Assembly (NCBI GenBank): GCA_031963405.1
Contig: JASSUJ010000001.1
Location: 744,001 to 808,000 of the forward strand
Reading direction: 5' to 3'
DNA length: 64,000 bases
DNA from: JASSUD01 sp031963405
Lineage (GTDB): Bacteria > Pseudomonadota > Gammaproteobacteria > Burkholderiales > Burkholderiaceae
This document shows, piece after piece, positions 18,043 to 26,899 of the stretch. Within the stretch, counting starts at the first letter, position 1. Each line of letters begins with the position of its first letter. The notes beneath the pieces were generated by a model. That model worked only from the letters and a program-made list of their open reading frames with translations. It did not search any database and had not been told where the DNA came from. Made by a program: the position numbers and the translations under genes.

Positions 18043-18627
18043 TTACGCGTCGTTACTTTTTTTAAGTGCAGCCAGTACAGCAAATGGATTATCAGTACGG
18101 ATATCCTCTTGCTTGCCTTGCGCTGCGGGCGTTTTAGTCCCATTCACTGGCGTCGCATTTAACGACGGATGAACACTTAGACATGCTGGGTGCTTGGGTG
18201 CCAAAGGTAGGGCAAGCAACAATTCCTCTTCCAACAGCTCGCGTAGATTAAAACGACGCGAACCCACCAATACATCCACTTCTTCATCTAAAGGCGCTGC
18301 CTCAGCTTGTTCTTCTGTGGCTACAATCCGGTAATCAGCTTCCACCGATAGCGGCTGCTCATATGCTGTCAAGCAACGCTGACACATAAGCCAAATAGCG
18401 CCATCAATCGTCAGTTGCAAATAAGGTTTCGTGACTACCTTCCCTTTATCCGATAGCACCTCACGGCGCTCACCCACAGCGTGCCAGGAAAAAGACGCGT
18501 GGTGCTCTAGCGTATCAGGAGCAGCCTCGTTTAATATGCGCGGCAAATCTGCTAAACAGAGCGTGCCGTCTATAGACCGTTGACTATTGACGAATTCGAA
18601 GAGATCGAGCGTTGAATGATCATTCAC
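18043..18627 (-). CDS. yceD: YceD/DUF177 family protein (large rRNA accumulation protein)
   Basis: Proteins of this family affect 23S rRNA accumulation and are almost always encoded next to rpmF. The family core is visible: WLMCQRCLTAYEQPL with its paired cysteines, followed by the acidic EEVDVLV and the LRELLEEELLLALPLAPKH helix. The 194-residue length is normal and the ATG start is unambiguous. It is the first gene of the leftward yceD-rpmF unit; about 240 bases separate it from the divergent maf gene, which must hold both promoters. Confidence 0.88.
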   Translation of the reverse strand: MNDHSTLDLFEFVNSQRSIDGTLCLADLPRILNEAAPDTLEHHASFSWHAVGERREVLSDKGKVVTKPYLQLTIDGAIWLMCQRCLTAYEQPLSVEADYRIVATEEQAEAAPLDEEVDVLVGSRRFNLRELLEEELLLALPLAPKHPACLSVHPSLNATPVNGTKTPAAQGKQEDIRTDNPFAVLAALKKSNDA

Positions 18628-18868
18628 CGTACAGAATGCCTAAAAGACCAACTGATGAAAAGTTCGCAAGCTTATCTTTTTTGCTTTTTTTAGTCAAATT
18701 TAAAGGCCGCCTCAAAAAATATGCTGTATCAAATATGAGTCAACTATAAGTAATACCTATCGACACAAACAGTGCAAACCTCATGGCAGTAAAGGATAGC
18801 CCCCTGGCTTAGGCAGCACCTCTTCAAGTTCAAAGTTAAGCTCAAGCTATTAAAAAATTGTATCCATT

Positions 18869-19489
18869 ATGTTGAATCTCACCCCATCTAGCCTCCCCCC
18901 TGCCCCTCTCATTCTTGCTTCAAGCTCACCTTATCGGCGTGCACTGCTTGAAAGACTTGGCCTGCCTTTTACAGTCAGCGTACCCAATCTTGACGAATCC
19001 CCGCTGCCGGGCGAATTGCCAGCCGCTACTGCGGTGCGGCTAGCTGAAGCCAAAGCCCGCACCGTCGCGGCTAACGCGCCTACGGCGTTAATTATTGGCT
19101 CAGATCAAGTGGCTTGTTGTAATGGCCAGGCACTTGGCAAGCCGGGCAACCATGCAGCAGCACTCACACAATTAAAGATGATGCGCAAACGCACCGTAGA
19201 GTTTCATAGTGCAGTGTGCCTGTATGATGCTGCGCGTGATATTGCCCAAATAGCCAATATTGTCACGCACGTATGCTTTCGTGATTTACCAGAGCATGAG
19301 CTGGATGCTTATTTACGCATCGAACAACCCTACGATGTCGCTGGTAGCGCTAAAGCTGAAGGGCTTGGCATTGCCCTACTTGAATCCGTTAACAGCGAAG
19401 ACCCAACGGCACTCATTGGGCTGCCACTGATTACGCTCACCGACATGTTACGCACTGCTGGCGTGTCCCTTTTTAGCGCCCCTTTCTAG
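18869..19489 (+). CDS. maf: Maf family nucleotide pyrophosphatase
   Basis: Maf proteins hydrolyse non-canonical or methylated nucleoside triphosphates; the YceF branch prefers 7-methyl-GTP. The signature LILASSSPYRRALLERLGLPF (split here as ASSSPYRRALLERLG) opens the protein, followed by GSDQVACCNGQALGKPG and GSAKAEGLGIALL. At 206 residues it is the usual size. It is divergent from yceD and 31 bases upstream of the methyltransferase gene. The linkage with yceD and rpmF favours the YceF type. Confidence 0.93.
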   Translation: MLNLTPSSLPPAPLILASSSPYRRALLERLGLPFTVSVPNLDESPLPGELPAATAVRLAEAKARTVAANAPTALIIGSDQVACCNGQALGKPGNHAAALTQLKMMRKRTVEFHSAVCLYDAARDIAQIANIVTHVCFRDLPEHELDAYLRIEQPYDVAGSAKAEGLGIALLESVNSEDPTALIGLPLITLTDMLRTAGVSLFSAPF

Positions 19490-19520
19490 CACCTCTTTTT
19501 AGTGTCTTTTGTTAAACACC

Positions 19521-20237
19521 ATGACCGCCACTCTATATTTAGTCCCCAACACCCTCGGTGAAGGTGATGCTTCCACCATTCACACCGTGCTGCCTGCTGC
19601 CGTGTGCGCACAAGCCGCACGTCTAACTTATTACATTGGTGAAAATGCTAAATCGACGCGTGCATTTTTAAAGAAAGTTGGAGCAGAACGACCCATACAG
19701 CAAATTGAAATCCGTGAGCTCAATGTACACACTCCCGCCGCTGAAATTGATCAACTACTCGCGCCACTTATCGCTGGTGTCGATGGGGGCTTAGTCTCTG
19801 AAGCAGGCTGCCCTGCCGTGGCCGACCCGGGCGCGCTTTTAGTGAGACGCGCTCATGAGCGCGGCATTCGCGTTGTTCCTTTGGTTGGACCAAGCTCTAT
19901 TTTGCTAGCCTTAATGGCCTCTGGTTTGAATGGGCAACGTTTTGCCTTTCACGGCTATCTGCCGATTGCAGCTGCCGATCGTGCACAATCTTTACGCGAA
20001 CTCGAACAACAATCGCGCCGCCTTCAACAAACCCAAATTTTTATTGAGACGCCCTATCGCAACCAGGCGCTGCTGAATACCTTGTGTACCACATGCACAC
20101 CTTCTACTTTGTTAAGCGTGGCAGTTAACCTCACCTTGCCTGATGAACGCATCGTCACTCGCCCTATCTCAGCATGGCGTGCCGATACACTTGAGCTGCA
20201 TAAGCGCACTGCGATTTTTTTAATGCTAGCGCCATAA
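19521..20237 (+). CDS. SAM-dependent methyltransferase, tetrapyrrole methylase/RsmI-like family
   Basis: The protein has the tetrapyrrole methylase fold: an N-terminal ATLYLVPNTLGEGD strand, GGLVSEAGCPAVADPGA, VPLVGPSSILLALMASGLNG and QTQIFIETPYRNQ. These motifs resemble RsmI, but the sequence belongs to the shorter group that sits beside maf in Burkholderia and whose substrate is not established. I use the ATG at 19521 (238 residues), not the TTG upstream. It probably forms an operon with maf. Confidence 0.88.
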   Translation: MTATLYLVPNTLGEGDASTIHTVLPAAVCAQAARLTYYIGENAKSTRAFLKKVGAERPIQQIEIRELNVHTPAAEIDQLLAPLIAGVDGGLVSEAGCPAVADPGALLVRRAHERGIRVVPLVGPSSILLALMASGLNGQRFAFHGYLPIAAADRAQSLRELEQQSRRLQQTQIFIETPYRNQALLNTLCTTCTPSTLLSVAVNLTLPDERIVTRPISAWRADTLELHKRTAIFLMLAP

Positions 20238-20522
20238 AGTTAACGAGGGAAAGGCGAAATAAGCCGGGATACTTGTTATGCCGGCTTGTCGTAACAACTA
20301 GATTTTCTCTGCTCACAATTAATTCAGCGCCTCCATCTCTATCAATAGTACTTAAGCACTGACTCATTGAGGGTTTAATTACCCTTTCAGCGGTATCTCC
20401 CCGCCCTACCTAGTTATTTATCTATAGCCTTCGTCATACCTCAAGGTCTCAGCTCCTTTACCGACTGGGCCAAGCGCCTGCACACCTTAGAATCAATAGC
20501 TTCTCTTTCTTAAGGAGCTTTT

Positions 20523-20930
20523 ATGGATAGCACGACCATCATCGCGGTGACAGGCATAATCGGCACGGTGGTTTCAGCAGCGCTAGCCTCGCTACCGGCT
20601 TTTCTTAGCTCACGCGAGCAGCGACGTTTAGAAGCACGTCGTCAATTATTTGAAATCGCTTTTCGTTTTGGCTTGGAATATTGGAAAAGTCATCTTTCTA
20701 TTGCGATTACTAAAAGCAAAAATATTGAAGATTTACGCTTTCCGCTCGATCTTTATGTGATTCATACTTTTCGCCTGGCTGAATTTATTGATCAAGGAAA
20801 TTTCGATGAGGGTGCTCTACGCCAAATTCTTCAGCGCAACCGAACCCTCTTCGAGAGCGTCTGGGGTGCTTCGCCGAAAACCACACGCAAAGATACAGCA
20901 CGCAACAACCGCCCCGCGGCGCAACGCTAA
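20523..20930 (+). CDS. Small membrane-anchored protein of unknown function
   Basis: I do not recognise this 135-residue protein. Residues 5 to 28 form one hydrophobic helix (IIAVTGIIGTVVSAALASLP), followed by a basic stretch SREQRRLEARRQLFEIAFRF and an amphipathic, probably cytoplasmic, helical region. The C-terminal end is polar and basic. An AAGGAGC lies a few bases upstream of the ATG, a good ribosome binding site. It stands alone between the maf unit and an R1 repeat. Confidence 0.6.
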   Translation: MDSTTIIAVTGIIGTVVSAALASLPAFLSSREQRRLEARRQLFEIAFRFGLEYWKSHLSIAITKSKNIEDLRFPLDLYVIHTFRLAEFIDQGNFDEGALRQILQRNRTLFESVWGASPKTTRKDTARNNRPAAQR

Positions 20931-20942
20931 TTATTAGTTATC

Positions 20943-21050
20943 AGCCCTCTTTCGAACTCCATAGCAAGGAATGCCTTTGCTGCCAGCACACCCGTATCTA
21001 AATAACGAAAAAAGAGGCATGAAGCCGCTACGGCTGGTCGAAAGAGGGCT
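20943..21050. repeat. R1-family palindromic repeat, copy e
   Basis: Arms AGCCCTCTTTCGA (20943-20955) and TCGAAAGAGGGCT (21038-21050) enclose a core that starts ATAGCAAGGAATGCCTTTGC but is altered in its right half (TATCTAAATAACGAAAAAAG). It begins 13 bases after the stop of the upstream small gene. The arms share CTCTTTCG with copy f but not with a to d. Confidence 0.8.
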
Positions 21051-21212
21051 ATTGAAACAGCCCCTCCCGCTCCAACGCATTAACCAGCGGCTCTCTATAG
21101 TTCTGCTAGACAGCCCTAGAAAAAATGCTAAACTTGCGCAAAATAAGAATAGTTCACATTATCATTTACTTTTACTCTAATTCACGTCACCTACTCTAAA
21201 AGAGGAATCTTC

Positions 21213-21770
21213 ATGTCTTCTATGCTGATGTCCCGCACTACCCGCCTCATCACTGCAACTGTCTTGATGGGCATGGCTTATTGTGCTCAGGCACGGGAAT
21301 ACCCAATCGGTAAACCAGCGCTTCGTGACGGCATGGAAATTGGCGCGGTTTATCTGCAGCCTGTGACGATGGAGCCAGAAGGAATGATGCTGAAAGCCTC
21401 TGAAGCAGACGTTCATCTTGAAGCAGACATTCACGCCACGAAAAACAATCCGACCGGCTTTGCTGAAGGCGATTGGATGCCTTATTTACAAGTGAGTTTT
21501 GAATTAACCAAGAAAGGATCACAAGCCATTCTCAAAGGCGATTTAATGCCAATGGTTGCCAACGACGGCCCGCATTATGGGGATAACGTTAAGCTTTCCG
21601 GACCTGGCAAATACCATTTGAAATTTTTTATCGCTCCTCCAATACAAACCGGGCATCAAGCATTTGGTCGCCATATTGATAAAGAGACAGGCGTAGGCCC
21701 ATGGTTTAAACCTTTCACCGTTGAATACGATTTCGTTTTTGCGGGTATCGGCAAAAAAGGCGGATATTAA
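21213..21770 (+). CDS. ftrA: Periplasmic ferrous iron-binding protein FtrA (P19/Tpd family)
   Basis: FtrA-type proteins bind Fe2+ with copper in the periplasm and pass it to an FTR1 permease. Residues 1 to about 27 form a signal peptide ending CAQAREY. The P19 core is present: GMEIGAVYLQPVTMEPEGM, the histidines in DVHLEADIHATKNN, WMPYLQVSFELTKKGS, and GPHYGDNVKLSGPGKYHLKF. Length is 185. It is the first gene of a four-gene operon with ftrB, ftrC and ftrD; AAGAGGAA precedes the ATG. Confidence 0.9.
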   Translation: MSSMLMSRTTRLITATVLMGMAYCAQAREYPIGKPALRDGMEIGAVYLQPVTMEPEGMMLKASEADVHLEADIHATKNNPTGFAEGDWMPYLQVSFELTKKGSQAILKGDLMPMVANDGPHYGDNVKLSGPGKYHLKFFIAPPIQTGHQAFGRHIDKETGVGPWFKPFTVEYDFVFAGIGKKGGY

Positions 21771-21867
21771 AAATTTGCTTGAATTTGGCAAAGCCTCTCT
21801 CACAGATGAGGGGCTTTTGATCTCTTCTTGAGCCTTGGTTTAATTTTGCAAGATAGGTGTTTATTGC

Positions 21868-22206
21868 ATGAAGATCAATCGCACAATAGGCCTATGGCTA
21901 ATTACTTGTGCCTGTGTTGTAGGGCTTGCGCGAGCGGAGGATTTACCGACCTTTCAGCTTGATATGGCAGATGGCAAACTTACGCCAGCTCGCATAGAGG
22001 TGCCTGCTAAGCAACGCTTCAAAATTGAAATAACTAATTCGGGCAAAAGTGCGGCCGAATTCGAGAGCATTCAGTTACGTAAAGAAAAAGTCTTAGCGCC
22101 GGGCGCGCATTCATTTCTTGTATTTCGTTCATTATCGCCCGGCGAATATAAGTTCTTTGATGATTTCCATCAGGCAACTGCGCAAGGCGTACTGATTGCG
22201 AAATAA
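21868..22206 (+). CDS. ftrB: Cupredoxin-domain protein FtrB
   Basis: The 112-residue protein has a signal peptide (residues 1-23, ending GLARAED) and a single cupredoxin-like domain with PARIEVPAKQRFKIEITNSG, SAAEFESIQLRKEKVL and LSPGEYKFFDDFHQA. In FtrABCD systems this protein is proposed to oxidise or hand over Fe2+ for the FTR1 permease. It lies between ftrA and ftrC, with spacings of about 100 and 140 bases, in the order known from Bordetella and Burkholderia. Confidence 0.88.
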   Translation: MKINRTIGLWLITCACVVGLARAEDLPTFQLDMADGKLTPARIEVPAKQRFKIEITNSGKSAAEFESIQLRKEKVLAPGAHSFLVFRSLSPGEYKFFDDFHQATAQGVLIAK

Positions 22207-22346
22207 GTCAATTAAGCATTTTGCAAAACTGGGACAAAGTCTCAGGCCAAGCTAGTCTTCTTTCGTCCTAAAAAATTACGCAGAGCGTGCTTACTTGATT
22301 AACTAAGTGATTAATCAAGTAAAGCCAATCCACAGGAGTAAAGCAA

Positions 22347-23186
22347 ATGGGGCAAATATTGTTTGTAGTATGGCGAGAAAGCGTAGAGGCGTTGCTCGTC
22401 GTCGGTATTTTGCATGCCTGGCTCACCCATGGTGACCGCGCAGCGCGGCGTGGCTTGCCTTATTTATGGGCGGGTGTGGGACTTGGCTTATGCGCAGCGC
22501 TCTTATTGGCAGCAGTGCTAGTTGGCTTTACTGAAATGCTCTCAAGCGAGGCACAAGATATTTTCCAAACTGTCATGATGCTCGCCGCGTGTGCGCTGAT
22601 CGTGCAGATGGTCTTATGGATCAAGCGGCATGGACGCACTCTCAAAAAAGATATGGAAGAGACTTTGCAAAAAGAAGTGCGTCACGCCAATTGGTGGGGC
22701 ATTGCTTTGCTAGCCGCGTTGGCGGTAGCACGCGAAGGTAGCGAAACAGTCGTATTTCTCTATGGCCTAGGCTTTGGACAATCTGCCCAGTTAATGCCGT
22801 CACAATTGCTCGCCGCGCTCTCAGGCTTTGGGCTTGCACTCCTAACTTTTTATATCTTGCAATTGGGTGGCAAACTATTTTCGTGGCGCAAATTCTTCTA
22901 TGTAACCGAAATAATGCTGCTCTTTCTCGCCTGCGGCTTGTTTGAGAGCGGTATAGACAAGTTAATCGACCAAGAAGTTTTGCCAACTGGTATCGACCCA
23001 TTATGGAGTAGCGCCATGCTGTTAGATGACAGCAGCCCATTTGGTACGCTGGTCGCAACGCTTACCGGCTATCGTGCCCATCCTTCACTCACAAACGTGC
23101 TCGCGTATCTCGCATTTTGGGTAGTCGTTCTATTTTTAAGACGCAACGCCCACCAATCCTGGTTTACACGCAGCCAATCAGCATGA
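22347..23186 (+). CDS. ftrC: FTR1-family iron permease FtrC
   Basis: This is the inner-membrane permease of the system. It has about seven hydrophobic segments over 279 residues. The two iron-binding signatures are RESVEALL near the N-terminus (residues 10-17) and REGSETVVF in the middle, matching the REGxE motif of FTR1/EfeU proteins. A CACAGGAG lies upstream of the ATG. ftrD begins eight bases after its stop, so the two are tightly coupled. Confidence 0.92.
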   Translation: MGQILFVVWRESVEALLVVGILHAWLTHGDRAARRGLPYLWAGVGLGLCAALLLAAVLVGFTEMLSSEAQDIFQTVMMLAACALIVQMVLWIKRHGRTLKKDMEETLQKEVRHANWWGIALLAALAVAREGSETVVFLYGLGFGQSAQLMPSQLLAALSGFGLALLTFYILQLGGKLFSWRKFFYVTEIMLLFLACGLFESGIDKLIDQEVLPTGIDPLWSSAMLLDDSSPFGTLVATLTGYRAHPSLTNVLAYLAFWVVVLFLRRNAHQSWFTRSQSA

Positions 23187-23193
23187 GCCTAAG

Positions 23194-24600
23194 ATGAATA
23201 TAGCGACGGCCAACCTTGAATCCCCTACTCACCTAGCTCAAATAGGGCATTGGATGCGCCGCAATGGCGCACTGATTCGTGGCATTCAATGGGTTGTGGT
23301 CGCGTTCTATGTTTTTTTAGTTATCACCCCCGCATTTCTACCTTTGCCAGGGCAAGGCACACACCTCTGGAGCAATCTGACTATCTTTGCGCAGTTCGTG
23401 TTTTGGGGTATCTGGTGGCCTTTTGTTTTGCTATCGATGGTGCTGCTTGGTCGCGTTTGGTGTGGCGTGCTGTGCCCAGAAGGCACGCTGTCAGAGCTCG
23501 CCAGTAAATATGGCCGCGGCCGTGCGATTCCTCGTTGGATGCGTTGGGGCGGCTGGCCTTTCGTCGCCTTTAGTCTGACTACGCTATACGGGCAGATGGT
23601 GAGCGTTTATCAATATCCCAAAGCCGTTTTGCTCGTCTTAGGCGGGTCAACTATCGCAGCCATGATCATCGGCTTTCTGTATGGCCGTGAAAAACGTGTC
23701 TGGTGCAAATACTTGTGCCCAGTCAACGGCGTTTTTTCACTATTGTCACGACTTGCGCCACTGCACTATAAAGTTGATGAAGAAGCTTGGCGACGCTCTT
23801 ACACAGCCCCCGCAGGCACCCGCCCTGTGATACCAATCAATTGCGCGCCACTGGTGCCAATGCGGCATATGAAAGGAAACTCAGACTGCCATATGTGTGG
23901 ACGTTGCAGTGGCTACCGAGATGCCATTACCCTCAACCGACGGCCGTTTGGAGAAGAAATTGTTAAGCTAGGTAAAACACAGACTAATGGCTGGGACACG
24001 CTGTTAATTCTGTATGGTTTACTGGGCATTGCCATTGGTGCCTTCCATTGGACCGCCACACCTTGGTTTATTACGCTTAAGCAAGCGCTCGCCGACTGGC
24101 TCGTTGAGCGCGACATCATGTGGCCATTTAGCATTAACGCGCCGTGGTTTTTATTTACCCATTATCCTGCGCAAAATGATGTATTTAGCTGGCTCGATGG
24201 TGGCGTACTGATTACTTATATTTTAACCACGGGCCTGGTATACGGCACCGCACTAGCCATCTTGCTCAGCGCTGCCACACGTTGTCTTGGAAAATGGAAC
24301 ATCGCGCGGCTACATCACCTTGCACAAACTTTAATCCCACTAGCTGGCTGCGGCGTATTTATTGGCCTATCGGCCACCACACTAAGTATCCTACGCGCCG
24401 AACATCTAGACCTCAGCTGGGCCAATCCGGTGCGCTTCACCTTACTCGCAGGCGCCAACCTATGGAGCGCCTGGCTAGCCTGGCGCGTCATCCGCAGCTA
24501 CGCAGCAGGACTTGGCAAAGAAGCGCTGGCCATGCTCTGCGTATTAGCAGCACTTGGCGTAGCTGATAGCGCCTGGTGGCTGATGTTTTGGCATTGGTAA
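23194..24600 (+). CDS. ftrD: 4Fe-4S membrane protein FtrD (NapH-like)
   Basis: FtrD is a polytopic membrane protein that probably supplies or accepts electrons for iron transfer. Cysteine motifs typical of NapH/CcoG-like proteins are VWCGVLCPEGTLSEL and VWCKYLCPVNGVFSLL, followed by CHMCGRCSGYRDAITL. Several more hydrophobic helices fill the C-terminal half. The 468-residue length fits the family. It ends the ftrABCD operon; sequence after the stop shows no clear terminator before the convergent SGNH gene. Confidence 0.88.
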   Translation: MNIATANLESPTHLAQIGHWMRRNGALIRGIQWVVVAFYVFLVITPAFLPLPGQGTHLWSNLTIFAQFVFWGIWWPFVLLSMVLLGRVWCGVLCPEGTLSELASKYGRGRAIPRWMRWGGWPFVAFSLTTLYGQMVSVYQYPKAVLLVLGGSTIAAMIIGFLYGREKRVWCKYLCPVNGVFSLLSRLAPLHYKVDEEAWRRSYTAPAGTRPVIPINCAPLVPMRHMKGNSDCHMCGRCSGYRDAITLNRRPFGEEIVKLGKTQTNGWDTLLILYGLLGIAIGAFHWTATPWFITLKQALADWLVERDIMWPFSINAPWFLFTHYPAQNDVFSWLDGGVLITYILTTGLVYGTALAILLSAATRCLGKWNIARLHHLAQTLIPLAGCGVFIGLSATTLSILRAEHLDLSWANPVRFTLLAGANLWSAWLAWRVIRSYAAGLGKEALAMLCVLAALGVADSAWWLMFWHW

Positions 24601-24664
24601 AACCAAAGTTTTACATGACACTTATCGACTGAAATGCACTGGGCGCTAATATTTAAGCGCTCAT

Positions 24665-25450
24665 TCAAGCTCCTTCCAAAATCCGCCGCACAATCGGGCT
24701 AAAACAAACCTGCCCTAATCGATCAAATCCTTTTGGTGTGGGATGCAACTCATTCGCCCATTCGTCTGCTTTCAGCGTACCAACGCTTGGCACACGAATA
24801 ACTACCGTTGGAAACTCCTGCACCAGCGAATCCAGCATCCTCGCCATCGCATTAATCAACTGTTTAACTAGCCGACACCTAAAAGAATCCGGCGATAGAT
24901 CATCTGGGTCAGGCACACGACAAATGTCCATAGGAGCTTTGAGCCATTGCCCGAGCCCCAAATAGCCGAGACCGGTAGGAATCGCATAGTCGTAACAGTG
25001 CACCAAAATCTTGATCTCCTGACGATAAGCCAGCGCACCTAAAATAATTTTTTCATAAGCCTGCCGCACTACATTAAACAACTGCTCAGGCATATCTTCT
25101 CTAAAACACGCTTCTGGCGTCGCTGCTCCAGCGCAGTCAGGCAGCAGAATTTTTTGCAAATTATCAAAACCAGCAAAATCATTCCCGCCCGCACTCAACA
25201 TAAGCATTGAAGCGGTGCCATACCCTTTCACCGCTGATTTAAATTGCGCAAAAAAATAACCTGTAGCTAACTGAGTCGCCTGCGCCCCGTTAGCGCCAAA
25301 ACACATAATAGTCGGCTGCTTAGAAAAGCGATTAACAGGATTCAAAAGATTGTTATACGGATACCAAAACCAAGAATCGCCAAACGCCAAAATATCCGGA
25401 AGCTCGTCAGCATTACGCATTTTCGCTTCATCCCAGTAGACGTGTCCCAT
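24665..25450 (-). CDS. SGNH/GDSL-type hydrolase
   Basis: The 261-residue protein carries the SGNH hydrolase blocks: FGDSWFWYPYNN (block I serine), a glycine block in CFGANGAQ, SAGGNDFAGFD (block III asparagine) and ELHPTPKGFDRLGQ (block V histidine). Such enzymes cleave ester bonds in lipids or acylated sugars. No signal peptide is visible, so it is probably cytoplasmic. It stands alone, convergent with ftrD. A Burkholderia-type homologue is likely, but the substrate cannot be read from sequence. Confidence 0.82.
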   Translation of the reverse strand: MGHVYWDEAKMRNADELPDILAFGDSWFWYPYNNLLNPVNRFSKQPTIMCFGANGAQATQLATGYFFAQFKSAVKGYGTASMLMLSAGGNDFAGFDNLQKILLPDCAGAATPEACFREDMPEQLFNVVRQAYEKIILGALAYRQEIKILVHCYDYAIPTGLGYLGLGQWLKAPMDICRVPDPDDLSPDSFRCRLVKQLINAMARMLDSLVQEFPTVVIRVPSVGTLKADEWANELHPTPKGFDRLGQVCFSPIVRRILEGA

Positions 25451-26058
25451 GATGCCCTCCTCAGCGCCTATGCTACCTAATACTCACTTCGTCTATGTTT
25501 AAAAAATTGTCAACGTATTTGTCAAAAAATAATAAACCTGAACATAAAAACCTGCATCTGTCCAAACGACCATCAAAATTTCTCCCTTCTGCTGTTTCTA
25601 ACAAAAACATAAAGCACTGCCTTTTAGCGTCTGTCCACAAATTGTCTAAAAGGATTATCAGCGCAGTTACTAATTTCAGGAGAAGCGCTCAAAACCGTGC
25701 AACAAACAGATTACAAATAAGTGGTCATGAGAATTGCGAGCACCACCCAAGACTTGAAAAAACACGAATCACGGCCTTCGGGGGGAGATCGTAAGCAGGC
25801 TCTTAGCAAGCCTCCTCTTACACAGCTTTTGCTAAGCAAACTTATACGCTTTCTTTATATCTCCCCTCTCCTTCTTTATCCAATCTTTATTTGCTCGTAC
25901 CTAGACTGAATCATCAGAAGAGTCCTTTCATGGGAAACGCTATAGATCACTAACACCTTACATGTGATCGATTCGTGCCTCCTTAAAGGGCAGATTAATT
26001 TGACACGCCGCATTGCGGGAAATGCAGTCAAAGACGTCTTTTCATAGGAGTCGAGATC
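25451..26058. other. 600-base gap with a decayed R2-like repeat
   Basis: No gene is supported here. From about 25625 to 25805 the sequence recalls R2 borders (AAATTGTCTAAAAGG, TGAGAATTGCGAGCACCACC, GTAAGCAGGCTCTTAG) but the hairpin is broken by insertions and point changes. Open frames of 62 and 99 codons in this stretch have no protein-like signature. The last 60 bases before 26059 must hold the torF promoter; AGGAGTCGAG lies before its start. Confidence 0.5.
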
Positions 26059-26883
26059 ATGCGTGATAGGTATAGCAAGTTATTCGCTGTTGCTTTTGGT
26101 TGTGCGTTGAGCACAATAGTTAATGTTGAAGCTAAGGCCGAAACTACAACTCATAAGTTAACAGGTAACTTCGCTGTCGTGAGCGACTATCGTTTCCGAG
26201 GCCTTTCTCAGAGTTATCTTCGCCCCGCTATACAAGGTGGTTTCGATTATGCTCACGCCAGTGGCTGGTATTTGGGTAATTGGAATTCCAGTCTCTCGTC
26301 GAATAGCTATAACAACGGCGCTGGTTTAGAGATGGATTTTTACGGCGGTCATAAATTCAACATTACAAGCAGTGTGCAAGGTGATGTTGGTTTGCTCCAT
26401 TATTACTATCCCGGTGCTTCAATGAACCGCGCACCCGGGACGCCAACCAGTTCGCGGTACAACAATACTGAATTGTATGCGGGGCTAAGTTGGGGCAATT
26501 TCAATGGCAAGCTCTATTACGCGCTATCGAATTATTTTGGTTTAAACAGTACAACCGCTAGCTACGCATATTGGAGCGCACTGCCCGCTCAGGGTAGTTC
26601 ACGAGGCACTACTTATATCGACCTCAATTACAACTTTGAATTAGCCGAAAAACTGCAATTGGGATTACATATTGGACGCGCAAATGTGCGCAATTACCGT
26701 GCGCTTTCTTACACTGATTACAAAATTAGCTTAAGCAAAGAGATAGCGGGCATGTCTTGGAACATCGCATGGGTTGGTACAAATGCTGATCAAAATTACT
26801 ACCGAGTCGGCAATTCAGCTAGCAACAACCCTAAAAGAATCGGCGCGAACGCGTTGTTGCTTTCAGTCAGCAAAACATTCTGA
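26059..26883 (+). CDS. TorF-family outer membrane porin
   Basis: The protein begins with a signal peptide (about 28 residues, ending VEAKAET) and then shows the TorF pattern: GNFAVVSDYRFRGLSQS, an aromatic-rich succession of short amphipathic strands, YIDLNYNFELAEKLQLGLHI and a C-terminal SVSKTF ending in phenylalanine, as expected for a beta-barrel inserted by BAM. Length is 274. Family members are putative porins of uncertain substrate. It converges with copB, with 16 bases between the stops. Confidence 0.85.
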   Translation: MRDRYSKLFAVAFGCALSTIVNVEAKAETTTHKLTGNFAVVSDYRFRGLSQSYLRPAIQGGFDYAHASGWYLGNWNSSLSSNSYNNGAGLEMDFYGGHKFNITSSVQGDVGLLHYYYPGASMNRAPGTPTSSRYNNTELYAGLSWGNFNGKLYYALSNYFGLNSTTASYAYWSALPAQGSSRGTTYIDLNYNFELAEKLQLGLHIGRANVRNYRALSYTDYKISLSKEIAGMSWNIAWVGTNADQNYYRVGNSASNNPKRIGANALLLSVSKTF

Positions 26884-26899
26884 CGCTCTGAGTAAGCTT

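Noticed and set aside
25495..25909. Two plus-strand ORFs (99 and 62 codons) between the SGNH hydrolase and torF
   Set aside because: They lack ribosome binding sites and protein-like sequence, and overlap a decayed R2 repeat.
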